Source: Mesorhizobium loti
Lineage (GTDB): Bacteria > Pseudomonadota > Alphaproteobacteria > Rhizobiales > Rhizobiaceae
DNA length: 64,000 nucleotides
Direction of reading: 5' to 3'
NCBI RefSeq assembly: GCF_001510895.1
Contig: NZ_LPWA01000002.1
Span: forward strand, 1 to 64,000
The translations under genes were made by a program, and so were the position numbers. The notes beneath the pieces were generated by a model. It saw nothing but the letters and a program-made list of their open reading frames with translations. It was not told the DNA's origin and ran no database searches. Positions 1-9,418 of the stretch are shown here, piece by piece. How positions within the stretch are numbered: position 1 is the stretch's first letter; every line of letters begins with the position of its first letter.

Positions 1-2
1 GA

Positions 3-269
3 CTCGAAGCGGAGATTAAACGGGCCGGAAAAGACCGGCTGGTGGGGTTTCACGTCAGCGACTGGCTTGTTCCGACCCGCGACCTCGTCTTCGATCGCGG
101 CATGATGGGCGACGGCATCATCGATTTACCTCAAATTCGACACTGGACAGAGGACGCCGGCTACCAAGGTCCAATCGAAGTCGAAATCTTCTCGACCTTA
201 GATTGGTGGACCAAGGACCCCGAGATGGTCCTAAAAGTCTGCCTTGAACGCTGTCGAACCGTGGTGTGA
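3..269 (+). CDS. Sugar phosphate isomerase/epimerase, C-terminal part (cut by window edge)
   Basis: The frame is open from the first bases of the window and ends with TGA at 267-269, giving the last 88 residues of a protein whose start lies outside. The fragment reads VGFHVSDW, then GMMGDGIIDLPQIR, then GPIEVEIFS. This is the pattern of the last strands of xylose-isomerase-like TIM barrels (AP_endonuc_2 family), where the His, Asp and Glu residues serve as metal ligands. Such proteins act in the cytoplasm on sugars, inositols or sugar phosphates. The substrate cannot be told from the fragment. Family assignment is fairly sure; function is not. Confidence 0.7.
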   Translation, partial: LEAEIKRAGKDRLVGFHVSDWLVPTRDLVFDRGMMGDGIIDLPQIRHWTEDAGYQGPIEVEIFSTLDWWTKDPEMVLKVCLERCRTVV

Positions 270-620
270 CCAACGAGCAATGGGTCGGCGTCGGCGCTAA
301 CGATCTCTTCCTCTACATCCCACAGCCCTCTAATACTAATGTGTCAAGCTTTGTTGGCGCTTGATTGCGAAAATGGAGTTTCAGGCTTCAACTGAAGGGA
401 GCGATTAATCTCTAGCAGGTTATAAAAAAAGTCCCGGAGATACCCGTTTTGACTCTGATCTGTGCTGGATTTGATTCTTATACGTTCTGTGAACAAAACA
501 GTTTTTCAACAGATGGGGTGATTGGGGTCTCGGCCGCGCCTAACCTGAGGGCGGCTGCTCCTGTCGGGATGTGAGAACGTGGTCGATGTGAATCGCCACA
601 AACATCGGGAAGAAGCAGCC
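270..620. other. Gene-free stretch before the IS110 transposase
   Basis: No convincing gene is present. The stretch is less GC-rich than most of the window, with an A run near 425. Its right part, from roughly 480, is probably the left non-coding end of the IS110-type element. IS110 elements usually lack clear terminal inverted repeats, so the boundary cannot be set by eye. A long minus-strand frame crossing 478-1440 is the antisense shadow of the transposase. Confidence 0.5.
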
Positions 621-1654
621 ATGAAGTATTTTGCCGGACTTGACGTGTCTTTGGAAGAGACCGCGATTTGCGTCGTCGATGAGAGCAGTCGGATCGTGAA
701 GGAACACGAGTGGCAAGCGAACCGCAGGCTTTGTCGATGCGTTGCGGAAGCTCGACCTGCCGCTGGAGCGCATCGGGCTGGAAGCGTGCTCGCTGACGGC
801 CTGGCTTCATGATGGATTCTATGCCGGAGGCCTGCCTGCGATCTGTATCGAGGCGCACCAGGCCAACGCGGCCATGAAGACGATGCCCAACAAGACCGAT
901 CGCAACGATGCCCGCGCGCTCGCGCAGATCATGCGCACGGGCTGGTATCGGCAGGTGCATGTGAAGAGCCGGCAATGCCGGTTGTGGCGCGTGCTGTTGG
1001 TGGCCCGCCGTACGGTGCTGAACGAGATGCGCGGCATAGAGAACGTGGTACGCGCCATCCTGCGCGAGGCTGGTGTCAAGCTCGGCAGCCCCTCGCGCAC
1101 TGACTTTGCTGATGATGTGCGCGAGCTGGCAGACGCCGAGGCGATGGTGATGGTCGAGCCGCTGCTTTCGATCCTCGGCTCCCTGCTCAAGGAGTTCGCC
1201 CGCCTGACAAAGCAGTTTCTCGACATCGTGCGCAAGGAGGAAGTCTGTCGGCGACTGATGAGCGCGCCCGGCGTCGGGCCGATCACCGCTCACCTTCCGC
1301 GCCGCGATCCACCGGCCGAAGCGGTTCGGCTTCTCGCGGGCAGTGGGAGCGCATCTAGGGCTGACGCCGGCGCGATACCAGTCCGGTGAAACCGACATAC
1401 CGGGCAGAGTCAGCCGCTGCGGCGACGAACTCGCCCGCACTGCCCTCTACGAGGCAGCACATTCGCTGCTCGTGCGCTCGAGGAAATGGTCGAGCTTGCG
1501 CGCCTGGAGCATGAACATCGCCAAACGCCGCGGCATGGCGCGAGCCCGCGTGGCGGTAGCCCGCAAGCTGGCCGTCATCCTGCACGTATGTGGGCCGACG
1601 GAACCGAATTCCGCTTTGGAAGGAAGCCGCCGGTCCCGCATCGACATGAAATAG
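621..1654 (+). pseudogene. IS110-family transposase, broken by frameshifts
   Basis: The product starts MKYFAGLDVSLEETAICVVD at 621, which is the DEDD/RuvC-like N-terminus of IS110 transposases. It continues in a second frame from about 740 (RKLDLPLERIGLEA, NKTDRNDARALAQIMRTGWY) and moves to a third frame near 1340 for the C-terminal Tnp_IS116/110 part ([34 protein letters not shown]). At least two frame changes therefore separate the catalytic domain from the Ser-containing C-terminal domain, so the gene cannot give a full transposase as written. An AGAAG stretch at 610-614 could serve as ribosome binding site for the ATG at 621. Confidence 0.85.
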
Positions 1655-1938
1655 GACAAGGAACAAAGGAACAAAAACGAACACAGATAGTCGTTCGCCC
1701 AAGAGGGTGATCCGGATCGTTCCCGTGGGAACGATGGGCAAGGCGATCTCGTTAGCAGGCACGATCCTGGGCGAATTCTCCAAGGTCGTTCAACAGATTG
1801 AGATGCCTCGCTCTCCTAATCCCATCATGCGGCGGCTGCGCGCCGACCGCGAAGAGAAGCGAGTGACCCAGGGGGCGACGTGATCCGGAAAAATGACAGG
1901 AAAAGCGTGACCTCATCGACCCCAATCAGAGAAGCCTG
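1655..1938. other. Gene-poor stretch between IS110 remnant and IS1380
   Basis: The stretch contains an inverted repeat, ATCGTTCCC-GT-GGGAACGAT, at 1716-1735, and a 49-codon open frame at 1734-1883 that begins MGKAISLAG and ends at TGA. I do not recognise the peptide. The hairpin sits immediately before and over its ATG, so this could be the far end of the IS110-type element or a fragment of an older gene. No function is claimed. Confidence 0.4.
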
Positions 1939-3593
1939 CTAGCCTGAATATCTCAAAGTAAGGGGTGCATCGGCCCCAAGAATCTGAGAAACTGCTTTTG
2001 CAACAAAGAGTTATCAGATTCAGGAACGGGGTCCGATGCCAACACACTGTACATCCGAGCAACTCGAATTTGAAGGCTTCGACGGCCATAAAGTTGTGGC
2101 TGGTTTCGACGGCGGAGCCATCACCTCAGATGCCGGCGCCTTGCTCCTTCGCCACGTCGACAGAGCCATCGGGCTGTTCGCTCGAGTGGCCGCTTGCTTC
2201 ATCGACCGTCGCGATCCGGATCTCACGGTTCACAGCGTGCGCACGCTGATCGGACAGCGCATCGCAGCGATCGCCTTGGGATACGAGGACGTCGACGACC
2301 ACGACACGCTTCGCCGAGATCCGGTTCTTTCGCTTTTGTCGGAGAGCCTGACGCCGAAGCGGGAAGATTGTGCGGTGCTTGCTGGCAAGTCGACGCTGAA
2401 CCGGCTGGAGCACGGCCGGGTCGGGGAGCCGACGCGCTATCACAAGATCAGTTACGACAAGGTCGCGTTGGAGGCCTTGTTCGTGGATTTGTTCCTGGAA
2501 GCCCACGACAAGCCGCCGGCCGAGATCGTGCTTGATCTCGACGCCACCGATGATCCGCTGCACGGCCGGCAGGAAGGCAGGTTCTTCCACGGCTACTACA
2601 ACTGTTACTGCTATCTGCCGCTCTACATCTTCTGCGGCCGGCACCTGCTGGCGGCAAAGCTCAGGCGTTCCAATATCGACGCCAGCAAGGGCGCGGTCGA
2701 GGAGGTCGAGCGGATCGTGACCCAGATCCGCAAAACCTGGCCCAGGGTCCACATCATCCTGCGCGCCGATTCCGGCTTTGCGCGCGAGGAACTGATGGCC
2801 TGGTGCGAGATCAACCGCGTCGACTACGTCTTCGGCCTCGCCCGCAACGAACGGCTGGAAACCAAGATCGCCCCGGCCTTGAAGGAAGCCTGCCTGGCAT
2901 CTCGGGCAAGCGGACAGGCCGCACGCGTCTTTCGCGACTTCATGTGGTCGACCAAAGACAGCTGGTCACGTCGCAGGCGGGTCGTGGCCAAGGCCGAATG
3001 GACGACGCAGGGCGCCAATCCGCGCTTCGTCGTGACATCACTCAAGCCGGAGCGCTGGGCGGCACGGGCGCTTTACGAGGATCTCTACTGCGCCCGCGGC
3101 GAGATGGAGAACCGGATCAAGGAATGCCAACTCGACCTCTACGCCGATCGTACCAGTGCCAGCACCATGCGCGCCAATCAGCTGCGGCTCTGGTTCGCCT
3201 CGTTTGCCTATGTCCTGATCTGCGCCTTGCGTCGCCTCGGTCTTGCCCATACCCGGCTCGCCAACGCCAGCTGCGGCACGATCAGATTGAAACTGCTGAA
3301 GATCGGCGCACAGGTGCGCGTCTCGGTGCGTCGCATCAAGGTGGCGATGGCTTCGGCGTGTCCCTATGCCGAGGAGTTTGCACTGGCACACGCCCGAATA
3401 CGGGCCGCGGCCTGATGATGCCGCCGGACCTGAGCCCTTACGCCAACAACAACACAGGATACATCACACAAGCCTCCGATCGCCGCACAATGCGACGCCC
3501 ACGGCGCTCGTCTTCGTGCTCGGGGCGCGATGCCAGGGAAATGGCCGGACAAAACTCCGCAAAAAGTTAGAGGCGGTGAGAAAACCGGGCTAG
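1939..3593 (+). mobile_element. IS1380-family insertion sequence, apparently complete
   Basis: The intact transposase gene at 2036-3415 lies between imperfect 17 bp inverted ends. CTAGCCTGAATATCTCA at 1939-1955 pairs with TGAGAAAACCGGGCTAG at 3577-3593, matching at 13 of 17 positions including the outer CTAGCC/GGCTAG. I could not find a convincing target-site duplication. The left end follows the IS110-derived stretch and the right end enters lower-GC DNA. Element boundaries are inferred from the repeat. Confidence 0.65.
2036..3415 (+). CDS. IS1380-family transposase (DDE)
   Basis: This is a 459-residue protein, the normal length for IS1380 transposases. It starts at an ATG inside GGGGTCCGATGCC. 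The N-terminal part (QLEFEGFDGHKVVAGFDGGAITSDAGALLLR, shown here in segments only) carries the family's first acidic residue. The middle has LDLDATDDPLHG at about 160-175 and HIILRADSGFAREELM at about 240, the two classical DDE_Tnp_1 Asp motifs. REEL and the later GEMENRIKECQLDLYADRTS hold the Glu and the Y-[2]-R-like region. No frameshift is seen, so this is the one transposase in the window that could be active. Confidence 0.93.
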   Translation: MPTHCTSEQLEFEGFDGHKVVAGFDGGAITSDAGALLLRHVDRAIGLFARVAACFIDRRDPDLTVHSVRTLIGQRIAAIALGYEDVDDHDTLRRDPVLSLLSESLTPKREDCAVLAGKSTLNRLEHGRVGEPTRYHKISYDKVALEALFVDLFLEAHDKPPAEIVLDLDATDDPLHGRQEGRFFHGYYNCYCYLPLYIFCGRHLLAAKLRRSNIDASKGAVEEVERIVTQIRKTWPRVHIILRADSGFAREELMAWCEINRVDYVFGLARNERLETKIAPALKEACLASRASGQAARVFRDFMWSTKDSWSRRRRVVAKAEWTTQGANPRFVVTSLKPERWAARALYEDLYCARGEMENRIKECQLDLYADRTSASTMRANQLRLWFASFAYVLICALRRLGLAHTRLANASCGTIRLKLLKIGAQVRVSVRRIKVAMASACPYAEEFALAHARIRAAA

Positions 3594-4040
3594 TGGTATC
3601 GGCCTAACGCAGAGTTCAATTTGTGATTCCCCTTCGGCGACGCATGTGCGAGTGCAATATGGCCGGATCAGCAAACATGGGCGCGGCTCCTTTGTAGCGT
3701 TATGCGGCAAGGCAGCTCGTCGGATGAGTTCCAAGGCGCCTGCGTACTCCGTCCGGGTCGAAACCGAGGAGACATGACAAAACTGGACCTGGAAGATGGG
3801 CCCAGAAGTGTTTTGACTGCGCCTTGAACGACGCTCTTTGATCATGTGGATGCCCCAGGGCCGGAATTGCCCTGGTGTGCCGGGCACTGCTGTCGACATT
3901 CGAAAGCGATGAGGCTACGAGTTTAAGATAAAGCTCCCCGAGTGCTCGAATGACAATCGCCGGAAAGCACTTGACCGACGTGCGCACGTGCGATAGCTAC
4001 CAGAATGACATTCTTTTTGGTACGGTATTTGGAGACTATC
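3594..4040. other. Gene-free stretch upstream of the IclR regulator
   Basis: No protein here looks real; the frames are short and lack family motifs. GC content falls compared with the rest of the window. CGTGCGCACG at 3979-3988 is a perfect 10 bp palindrome about 50 bp before the regulator start and could be an operator, but this is only a suggestion. Confidence 0.4.
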
Positions 4041-4820
4041 GTGCGGGTGGTCAACTCTCTAGTAGAGCGATGCTTTTCCGTTATTGAGCTGCTCGCAAAC
4101 GAGGCAACGTCGATGCGTCTCGGCGAAATTGCCGAGAAGCTCGACTTACAAAAAAGCGCTGCCCACCGCATGCTCACAATTTTGAGCGAAATCGGCTGGG
4201 TGGAGCAGGAGCCAGTCACAGGCTTTTACAAACTTAGCCTCCGACTTGCCATTCTTGGGCAGCGCTTTCTAAGTGCTACACATCTGACCGACGTGTGCCA
4301 GCCCGTGCTGGAGGAATTGGCGGCCGAAAGCGCGGAGCTTGTTCGGATGGCAGTCGTGCAGGGTGAGACGCTAACTTGGATTGCACAGGTTCAGGGCGCT
4401 CGAAACGGTTTGAAATATCAACCCGAAATGGTGGCGAGAGTTCGCTTGGCGACCACAGCCAACGGCAAGGCTTATTTGTCGACTCTAGATCGGACGGAAG
4501 CAATTCGCATCGCTATCAATGACAGCGCTGGTGGGCAGAAGCAATCGATTGCCTCGGTGGACGAGTTTATGAAGGAACTGGAACGGACCCGGAGTAGAGG
4601 GTGGGCGATCTCCGACGAGGAGGCGGAGACTGGTGTCGTGGCGATAGCTGCTCCGATTAGGTTGGAGAGTGGCCAAACAGTAGGGACGGTCAGCGTTGCC
4701 GGTCCGACTTCGCGCTTGACCGCGAAGCGGCATCAACAAATAGCGTCGTCGGTCTTGTCAACCGTCGCCAAACTCGGAGAGCTCTGGCCCTTGAGGCAGC
4801 GATACAACAATGAAAGTTGA
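4041..4820 (+). CDS. IclR-family transcriptional regulator
   Basis: The product is about 259 residues with an N-terminal winged helix (MRLGEIAEKLDLQKSAAHRMLTIL, in two pieces around residues 27-50) and a C-terminal effector-binding domain (about 80-250) with the family signature DEEAETGVVAIAAPI. I chose GTG at 4041 because GGAG at 4031-4034 lies six bases before it; an in-frame ATG at 4005 would add 12 unlikely residues. The gene has no obvious partner: an IS1380 copy lies upstream and 1.1 kb of degenerate DNA follows. It is probably a stranded regulator of a catabolic operon that was lost or lies elsewhere. Confidence 0.88.
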   Translation: MRVVNSLVERCFSVIELLANEATSMRLGEIAEKLDLQKSAAHRMLTILSEIGWVEQEPVTGFYKLSLRLAILGQRFLSATHLTDVCQPVLEELAAESAELVRMAVVQGETLTWIAQVQGARNGLKYQPEMVARVRLATTANGKAYLSTLDRTEAIRIAINDSAGGQKQSIASVDEFMKELERTRSRGWAISDEEAETGVVAIAAPIRLESGQTVGTVSVAGPTSRLTAKRHQQIASSVLSTVAKLGELWPLRQRYNNES

Positions 4821-5959
4821 CTTGTACGCGAAGAGTTTTTCTTTCGGTATAACCTGAAGTCATCTGACCTTGCTGAAAATTGATCGGCTGCCAAGCTGCA
4901 CGGGTTGTCTCGCGCCAACTTTTAGACTGAGAAATCCGATCAAATTCGGTCCAATGCCAATTTTCGCCGAGGTTATCGGGGGGAACACCCATCAGCAGAA
5001 GATGGGGAGAGTAGGCGATCAGCCGATGGCGTCGGGATTGAACCTCCGCGGCACGAGCGCTTCGATAGTACTCGCTACCGCTCGTAACGAGTAGCCAAGC
5101 CATGTGCGTGCGCTGCAAAACTTTCATGATCGACGTAAGGTGAGAATCCGCTCGTTGGCGCTTTGCTGGACGGCCTTCAATATCGCCGCCGGGCCCGCAC
5201 CACGACATCGGCCATCGCGATTTCCACCATCTGCTGCCCACCGCTTAACAGGATGCTGAAAAACGTTTTTGACCCGGCGGACTCGTCGTTTTGATACCGT
5301 TTTGTTCGCTTTTAGATTTTCGGTTGGACTCCAGTTCCGACTTGCTTGGCAGCCGGTGCACGACGTTTTCGGCAACTTGCTAAACTAAGTGACTTCTCAG
5401 TGTGCGGAGCACCGCTGACTCAGCTCAGACGCCGACTGACTTGGGCAATGGGCCTGTGCCGGTGTCCGGTGTTCTCGCCGAAGCGCCGCGATGTGCCCGT
5501 TTCCGTGGTTCGTGGCCTCCGCCAGGGCGTTGCGAGCTGTCCTCCAAATGAAGCAGCAGAACGGTTGTTCTTTCGTCAGGGGAGGGCAATCGTCATCTCC
5601 GCCGGGGCACGTGGCCACAACCGACAACCGGGAGCTGGGCAGAAGCAGGGAGTCCTGTGGATTGACGGGGCGACATCCGGTGCCTCAAGGACAGCGACCC
5701 GCTTTCCGGACTGAACCGCATGACCGAAGAGGAGTTCAACGGCGGATCGCCAAATATCGACAATGCCAGAAAGGGTCGCGTCTTAATTTAAGGGACAAGA
5801 TAGAAGCGGGCAAATCCACTGTCGCCGACAGTTCGGGCTATGCGCCAATACTCGCCTGAAGGCTTCCAGCTGTTCGCCCGCAAGGCCGAGAACGCGCATC
5901 CTGCTTCCCCCGCTTTACGGAAGCCGCGCGCCTCACCTATCCCGCAGCCGCTGTGTTTC
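4821..5959. other. Long degenerate stretch without intact genes
   Basis: No intact gene is supported in this 1.1 kb. Frames on both strands are short and show no family motifs, apart from one ABC-ATPase-like remnant on the minus strand (listed separately). The stretch lies between the orphan IclR gene and the left end of an IS3 element and looks like gene debris in an insertion-sequence landing zone. Confidence 0.5.
5177..5257 (-). pseudogene. Possible ABC-ATPase remnant (signature motif only)
   Basis: Read leftward, these bases give SILLSGGQQMVEIAMADVVV followed by a few residues and TGA. LSGGQQ followed by a hydrophobic EIA stretch is the ABC signature and the start of the helix that leads to Walker B, but no Walker A or Walker B remains nearby in the same frame. 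It is best read as debris of a transporter gene broken by past insertions. The match is short, so chance is possible. Confidence 0.3.
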
Positions 5960-6037
5960 TGGAGTGGGCCCTTCGGGCCGGACAGGACGGCTATCAGCAA
6001 TTGACCGGGCAGCCGGGCTTTCAGAGGATGAAGGCCC

Positions 6038-6388
6038 ATGGCGAAGCACCGAACGTACAGTATCGAATTTAAGCGGCAGGTTTGCCAAGAATATCTCGGA
6101 GGCGAGACCCTGCACGGCCTGTCGAAGCGCCACGACATCTCCCGCAATCTGATCCGGATCTGGATCGAGAAGTATCAGGCGGGTACGCTCGATGAGGATG
6201 TCTCGGCGGCCGATCTCCTCCAGGCTTATGAAGCGCGCATTGCCGCCCTTGAGCGACTGGTCGGCAAACAGGCTCTGGAGCTGGAGTTTCTAAAAGGGGC
6301 TCTGCATGCACGACCGCGGCAAGGAAGCGAGCCTACATCCGCGATCAGCGGCCGCGCGACCTCTCTGTCGCCGAAGGATGCCGGCTGA
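6038..6388 (+). CDS. IS3-family transposase OrfA (helix-turn-helix protein)
   Basis: This 116-residue protein starts MAKHRTYSIEFKRQVCQEYL, the HTH_Tnp_1 fold of IS3 OrfA proteins, and continues with a leucine-rich oligomerisation helix (about 60-90: EARIAALERLVGKQALELEFLKGAL in pieces). An A-rich slip sequence, CTAAAAGG, at about 6290-6297 lies where IS3 elements shift by -1 to make the OrfAB fusion. The downstream orfB frame (RAYIRDQRPRDLSVAEGCRLMGIAR) indeed begins in the -1 frame. OrfA by itself looks intact. Confidence 0.85.
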   Translation: MAKHRTYSIEFKRQVCQEYLGGETLHGLSKRHDISRNLIRIWIEKYQAGTLDEDVSAADLLQAYEARIAALERLVGKQALELEFLKGALHARPRQGSEPTSAISGRATSLSPKDAG

Positions 6389-7104
6389 TGGGGATCGCGC
6401 GCTTCCACCTATTATGATCACCCCGAGACGCCGACCGACGACACGGCGATTGTCGCGGCAATCGGCGCCATCTGCGATGCATTCGAGCACTATGGTTGGC
6501 GTCGTGTCGGCGCCGCTCTTCGGCAACAAGGCATGATCGTCAATCACAAGAAGATCCGCCGCCTGATGCGCGAGCACGATCTTCAGCCGAGAATCCGTCG
6601 GCGCTTCACGGCGACGACGGACAGCAATCACGACCAGCCGATCTTTCCAAATCTCGCACGCGTCATTATTCCGAATGCACCAGATCAGCTCTGGGTGGCC
6701 GACATCACCTACGTCACCATCACCGGCGGCTTTGCCTATGTCGCTATAGTCCTGGATGCCCATCGCAACCTCTTTCGTTCAGGTGTTGCGACGACCGTTT
6801 GAATCCGCCCAATATGCCGCGACAAGCCTATCGCGATAGTCTTGCCGCACATGGTCTGGTCGGCTCCATGGGCCGGCGCGGCAATCCATACGACAACGCT
6901 AAGGCGGAAAGCTTCATGAAAACACTTAAGGTCGAGGCCGTCTATCCGATGGCGTTCGAAAGCTTCGCCGACGTTACCGAACATCTTCCGCGCTTCCTAG
7001 AGGAGAGCTACAACCGTCGACGGCTCCACTCAGCACTCGGCTATCTCAGCCCCATGCAATTTGAGGATCAACATTCCCGGCGAACGGTCAAACCAGCAGC
7101 TTGA
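6292..7104 (+). pseudogene. IS3-family transposase OrfB, frameshifted and internally deleted
   Basis: The rve integrase part can be followed through three frames. The N-terminal stretch ends at CRLMGIAR near 6400, where one extra base moves it to the frame of [20 protein letters not shown]. This frame runs through [24 protein letters not shown] (first catalytic Asp) and then breaks at about 6763-6815. The expected stretch with the second catalytic Asp (HSDRGSQY type) is missing, and the frame resumes with [20 protein letters not shown] (catalytic Glu). Loss of the second Asp means no DDE activity even if frames were restored. Confidence 0.85.
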
Positions 7105-7134
7105 CCCTGTCCGGCCCGAAGGGCCCACTCCATT

Positions 7135-7175
7135 CGGCGTGCAATTTTGACCCGGGGAATCGGCGTCCAATTTTG
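7135..7175. repeat. Two direct copies of a 15 bp motif next to the IS3 right end
   Basis: CGGCGTGCAATTTTG at 7135-7149 and CGGCGTCCAATTTTG at 7161-7175 differ at one base and are spaced 26 bp apart. Tandem copies of this kind are often seen in the ends of larger insertion sequences, so the IS3 copy may have landed in the end of another element. Which element is not clear. Confidence 0.45.
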
Positions 7176-7205
7176 GCTCTGACGCAACTTTGGTGCTGAA
7201 GCACG

Positions 7206-8452
7206 TCAGCCAGCACCAACGATGCGGGCTTGGAGCAGGTCGATCTTTCCGCGGCCGTATATTTGGCGTTTCACGAGCTTGAGCTTGGTGATCTGGCCCT
7301 CTGTTTGGCCGTTGGACCAAGGCGAGGAGATCGCCGCCTGAACGGCGGCATAATCTTTCGTAACACCGTTGGCGAACGAGGCGACCAGGCTGGGACGGGC
7401 GCGTTCGAGCCAGGCGTCCAGCTCCGCCAGCGCTCGTCGTCGGACCATGCCTTGGAAGCCGGCGATGATCTCGCCGGCCTCCACCAGAAGCGGGACGCCG
7501 GCCTCAATCGCGGCGACCGTCACGGTCTCGGCCTTCGACAGGTTCTCTCGGCTGATCGTCAGAAGTCGGGCGATGGTGCGCGCCGCCGGCCCGGCTTAGC
7601 GCCTCGCCATCCATCTGTCAGCGCGCCGGCGACGGGTTGCCCACTCCGTCACGGTGCGAACGCCGCCACGGAAGCCCTGGGCTTTAAGATCCCGCCACAG
7701 CTCCGCTCCGTTACTCCGGCCCGTGGACCACTGGGCGTCCAGCCAAGGAAGGTAGAGCTCAAGTGAGCTTTCTCGAACCCTGAACACGTCGCTCCGATGA
7801 CCACGCAGAATCTTTCGGATTAGCCGCGGCTATAGCCGGTTCGTCGGACGATCTCCTTGATGGCGACGCCTTGCTTCGACAGCTCGAGCACGGCCGTATT
7901 GGCTTCCTCCCGCGCGAGATAGCCCTCGTACTGGAGGCGCTCGGCGGTCAGCAGGTCCGGATTGATTGTTGCCGCGCCGATCACGGCGCGGATCTGACGC
8001 ATGGATTTGCGGACCGCATCGAGAAAGGCGCGGCTGGCGTTTTCCATCAGATGCCATCGATCAGCGACCTGGATCGCCGCGCCGCGGTCCCGGGCGACGA
8101 CCTTGATCTGCGTCTGTTCGAGGAGCCAAGCCTGGGCGGTCGCAGGTTCCCGATCGGGCAACAAGGCGATCGTGCGTCACCGCTCCAGATCGCAGATGAT
8201 CGTCCCGTCGCGCTGGTTGCGCCGCCACGCCCAATCGTCAATCCCCACCACGGTCGGCGGGACGAAGCCGGGGATGCCGCGCCGCCGGACTACGCGCAGC
8301 AAGGTGTCGTTGCTGACTGGCAGCATCAGCCTGCGCGCGAAGCTTGCGGCCGGCCGGCCGCCCAGAGCCAGCGCGAGATGATGGACGATATGATCAAGGC
8401 GAGCGGTCCGACGGGACCAGGGCGCTAGGACATCGGGATCGCCGATTGACAA
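7206..8452 (-). pseudogene. ISL3-family transposase, decayed and N-terminally truncated
   Basis: Pieces of one ISL3 transposase lie in order on the minus strand but in changing frames. 8452-8177 has LGGRPAASFARRLMLPVSND and VVGIDDWAWRRNQRDGTIICDLE. 8164-7820 has VVARDRGAAIQVADRWHLMENA. 7787-7596 holds a middle fragment, and 7523-7206 holds the C-terminus with SSPWSNGQTEGQITKLKLVK. The DDE core residues GIDDWAW and ARDR are in different frames and the N-terminal zinc-binding domain is missing, so the gene is dead as written. No inverted ends could be identified. Confidence 0.85.
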
Positions 8453-8504
8453 GCCGCCATGGTTATGCAGCTAGCTTCGGTATAGCCCTCTCGATCAATC
8501 GCAA

Positions 8505-8610
8505 GAATCGGGTTGTGCGAGCCCCCGCAACACCCGACCTCAGCGATTCCGAATTTCTGGAGTCGCTAATTCCATACCGCAGGGATCGGGTGTTGCGTGT
8601 CCCCGCAACC
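8505..8610. repeat. Cluster of imperfect palindromes before the thuA-like gene
   Basis: Three self-complementary units follow one another. One is GGGTTGTGCG...CGCAACACCC near 8507-8536. One is AGCGATTCC-8 nt-GGAGTCGCT at 8542-8567. One begins with GGGTGTTGCG near 8588, which is also the exact complement of the right arm of the first unit. The arrangement looks like a compound intergenic repeat of the REP type and runs straight into a terminator. Confidence 0.55.
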
Positions 8611-8653
8611 AAACGCAAAAACGGCCCGCCTCGCGCGGGCCGTTTTTGCGTTT
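8611..8653. terminator. Strong bidirectional intrinsic terminator
   Basis: Two perfect 19 bp arms (AAACGCAAAAACGGCCCGC and its complement) are separated by five bases. An A run precedes the stem and a T run follows it, so the hairpin can stop transcription from either side. It isolates the insertion-sequence area on the left from the catabolic operon that starts at 8777. Confidence 0.85.
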
Positions 8654-8776
8654 GTGCGCCCGAAATCTGTTGCGCCGCCATGTTCCAACTCGACTCGGCA
8701 CGTCTTTGCAGCGATGGTCGCTCGGCGCCCGCTGCCACACGTTCGGCCGCGGACGCCAACGCATGAGGAGCAAAAG

Positions 8777-9418
8777 ATGCGGCAGGCACTGATCGTATGG
8801 GGCGGTTGGGAAGGGCACGAACCTGAAGCAGGGGCGCGGGTCGTCAAGGCGATGCTCGAGGAGGAAGGCTTTGCCGTGCGGCTGGAAAACACGACTGCGG
8901 CGTTCGCCGATCCGGCGATCGCCGAGCTCAGCCTGATCGTGCCGATCTACACCATGTCCAAGCTCGCCAAGGCCGAAGAGGCCAATCTGACCAAGGCGGT
9001 CGAGAGTGGCGTCGGCCTCGGCGGCTACCATGGCGGCATGGGCGACGCGTTTCGCGAATCGACGGACTATCAGTTCATGTGCGGCGGGCAGTGGGTCGCC
9101 CATCCCGGCAATATCATCGACTATCGGGTCAACATCGTGCGTAGCGACGACCCGATCGTGAATGGCATCGACGATTTCGCCTACCGCTCCGAACAGTATT
9201 ACATGCATGTCGATCCTTCGAACGAAGTGCTGGCGACCACCACCTTCTCGGGCGAACACGCGCCGTGGATCGACGGCGTCGTCATGCCGGTGGTGTGGAA
9301 GCGCCGGCATGGCAAGGGACGGGTGTTTTATTCCTCGCTCGGCCACGCCGCCAAGGAATTCGAGGTGCCGCAGATGCGCACGATCCTGCGTCGCGGCCTG
9401 GTGTGGGCGGCGCGCTGA
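8777..9418 (+). CDS. ThuA-domain protein
   Basis: This 213-residue cytoplasmic protein starts at ATG 8777 with GAGGAG at 8765-8770 as ribosome binding site. The sequence MRQALIVWGGWEGHEP, then LIVPIYTMSKL, GVGLGGYHGGMGDAF and MPVVWKRRHGKGRVFYSSLGH is the ThuA/glutamine-amidotransferase-like fold of the trehalose-utilisation family. Such proteins occur in rhizobial disaccharide and sugar-acid operons, often beside dehydrogenases; the exact reaction is not settled. It is the first gene of a rightward set with a GntR regulator, a dehydratase, an SDR and a sugar importer, which suggests a shared sugar substrate. Confidence 0.88.
   Translation: MRQALIVWGGWEGHEPEAGARVVKAMLEEEGFAVRLENTTAAFADPAIAELSLIVPIYTMSKLAKAEEANLTKAVESGVGLGGYHGGMGDAFRESTDYQFMCGGQWVAHPGNIIDYRVNIVRSDDPIVNGIDDFAYRSEQYYMHVDPSNEVLATTTFSGEHAPWIDGVVMPVVWKRRHGKGRVFYSSLGHAAKEFEVPQMRTILRRGLVWAAR

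Larger units (their letters stand above)
5960..7132 (+). mobile_element. IS3-family insertion sequence with perfect ends and damaged orfB
   Basis: A 27 bp perfect inverted repeat bounds the element, at 5960-5986 and 7106-7132. It starts TGGAGTGGGCCC, and each end folds on itself (GGCCC-TTC-GGGCC). Both ends are flanked by the same three bases, TTC, at 5957-5959 and 7133-7135, a fitting IS3-type target duplication. Inside are an intact orfA and a broken orfB. Ends and target site are directly visible, so the boundaries are firm. Confidence 0.92.

Noticed and set aside
478..1440. A 320-codon minus-strand frame over the IS110 area
   Set aside because: It is the complement of the transposase remnant, without any recognisable domain.
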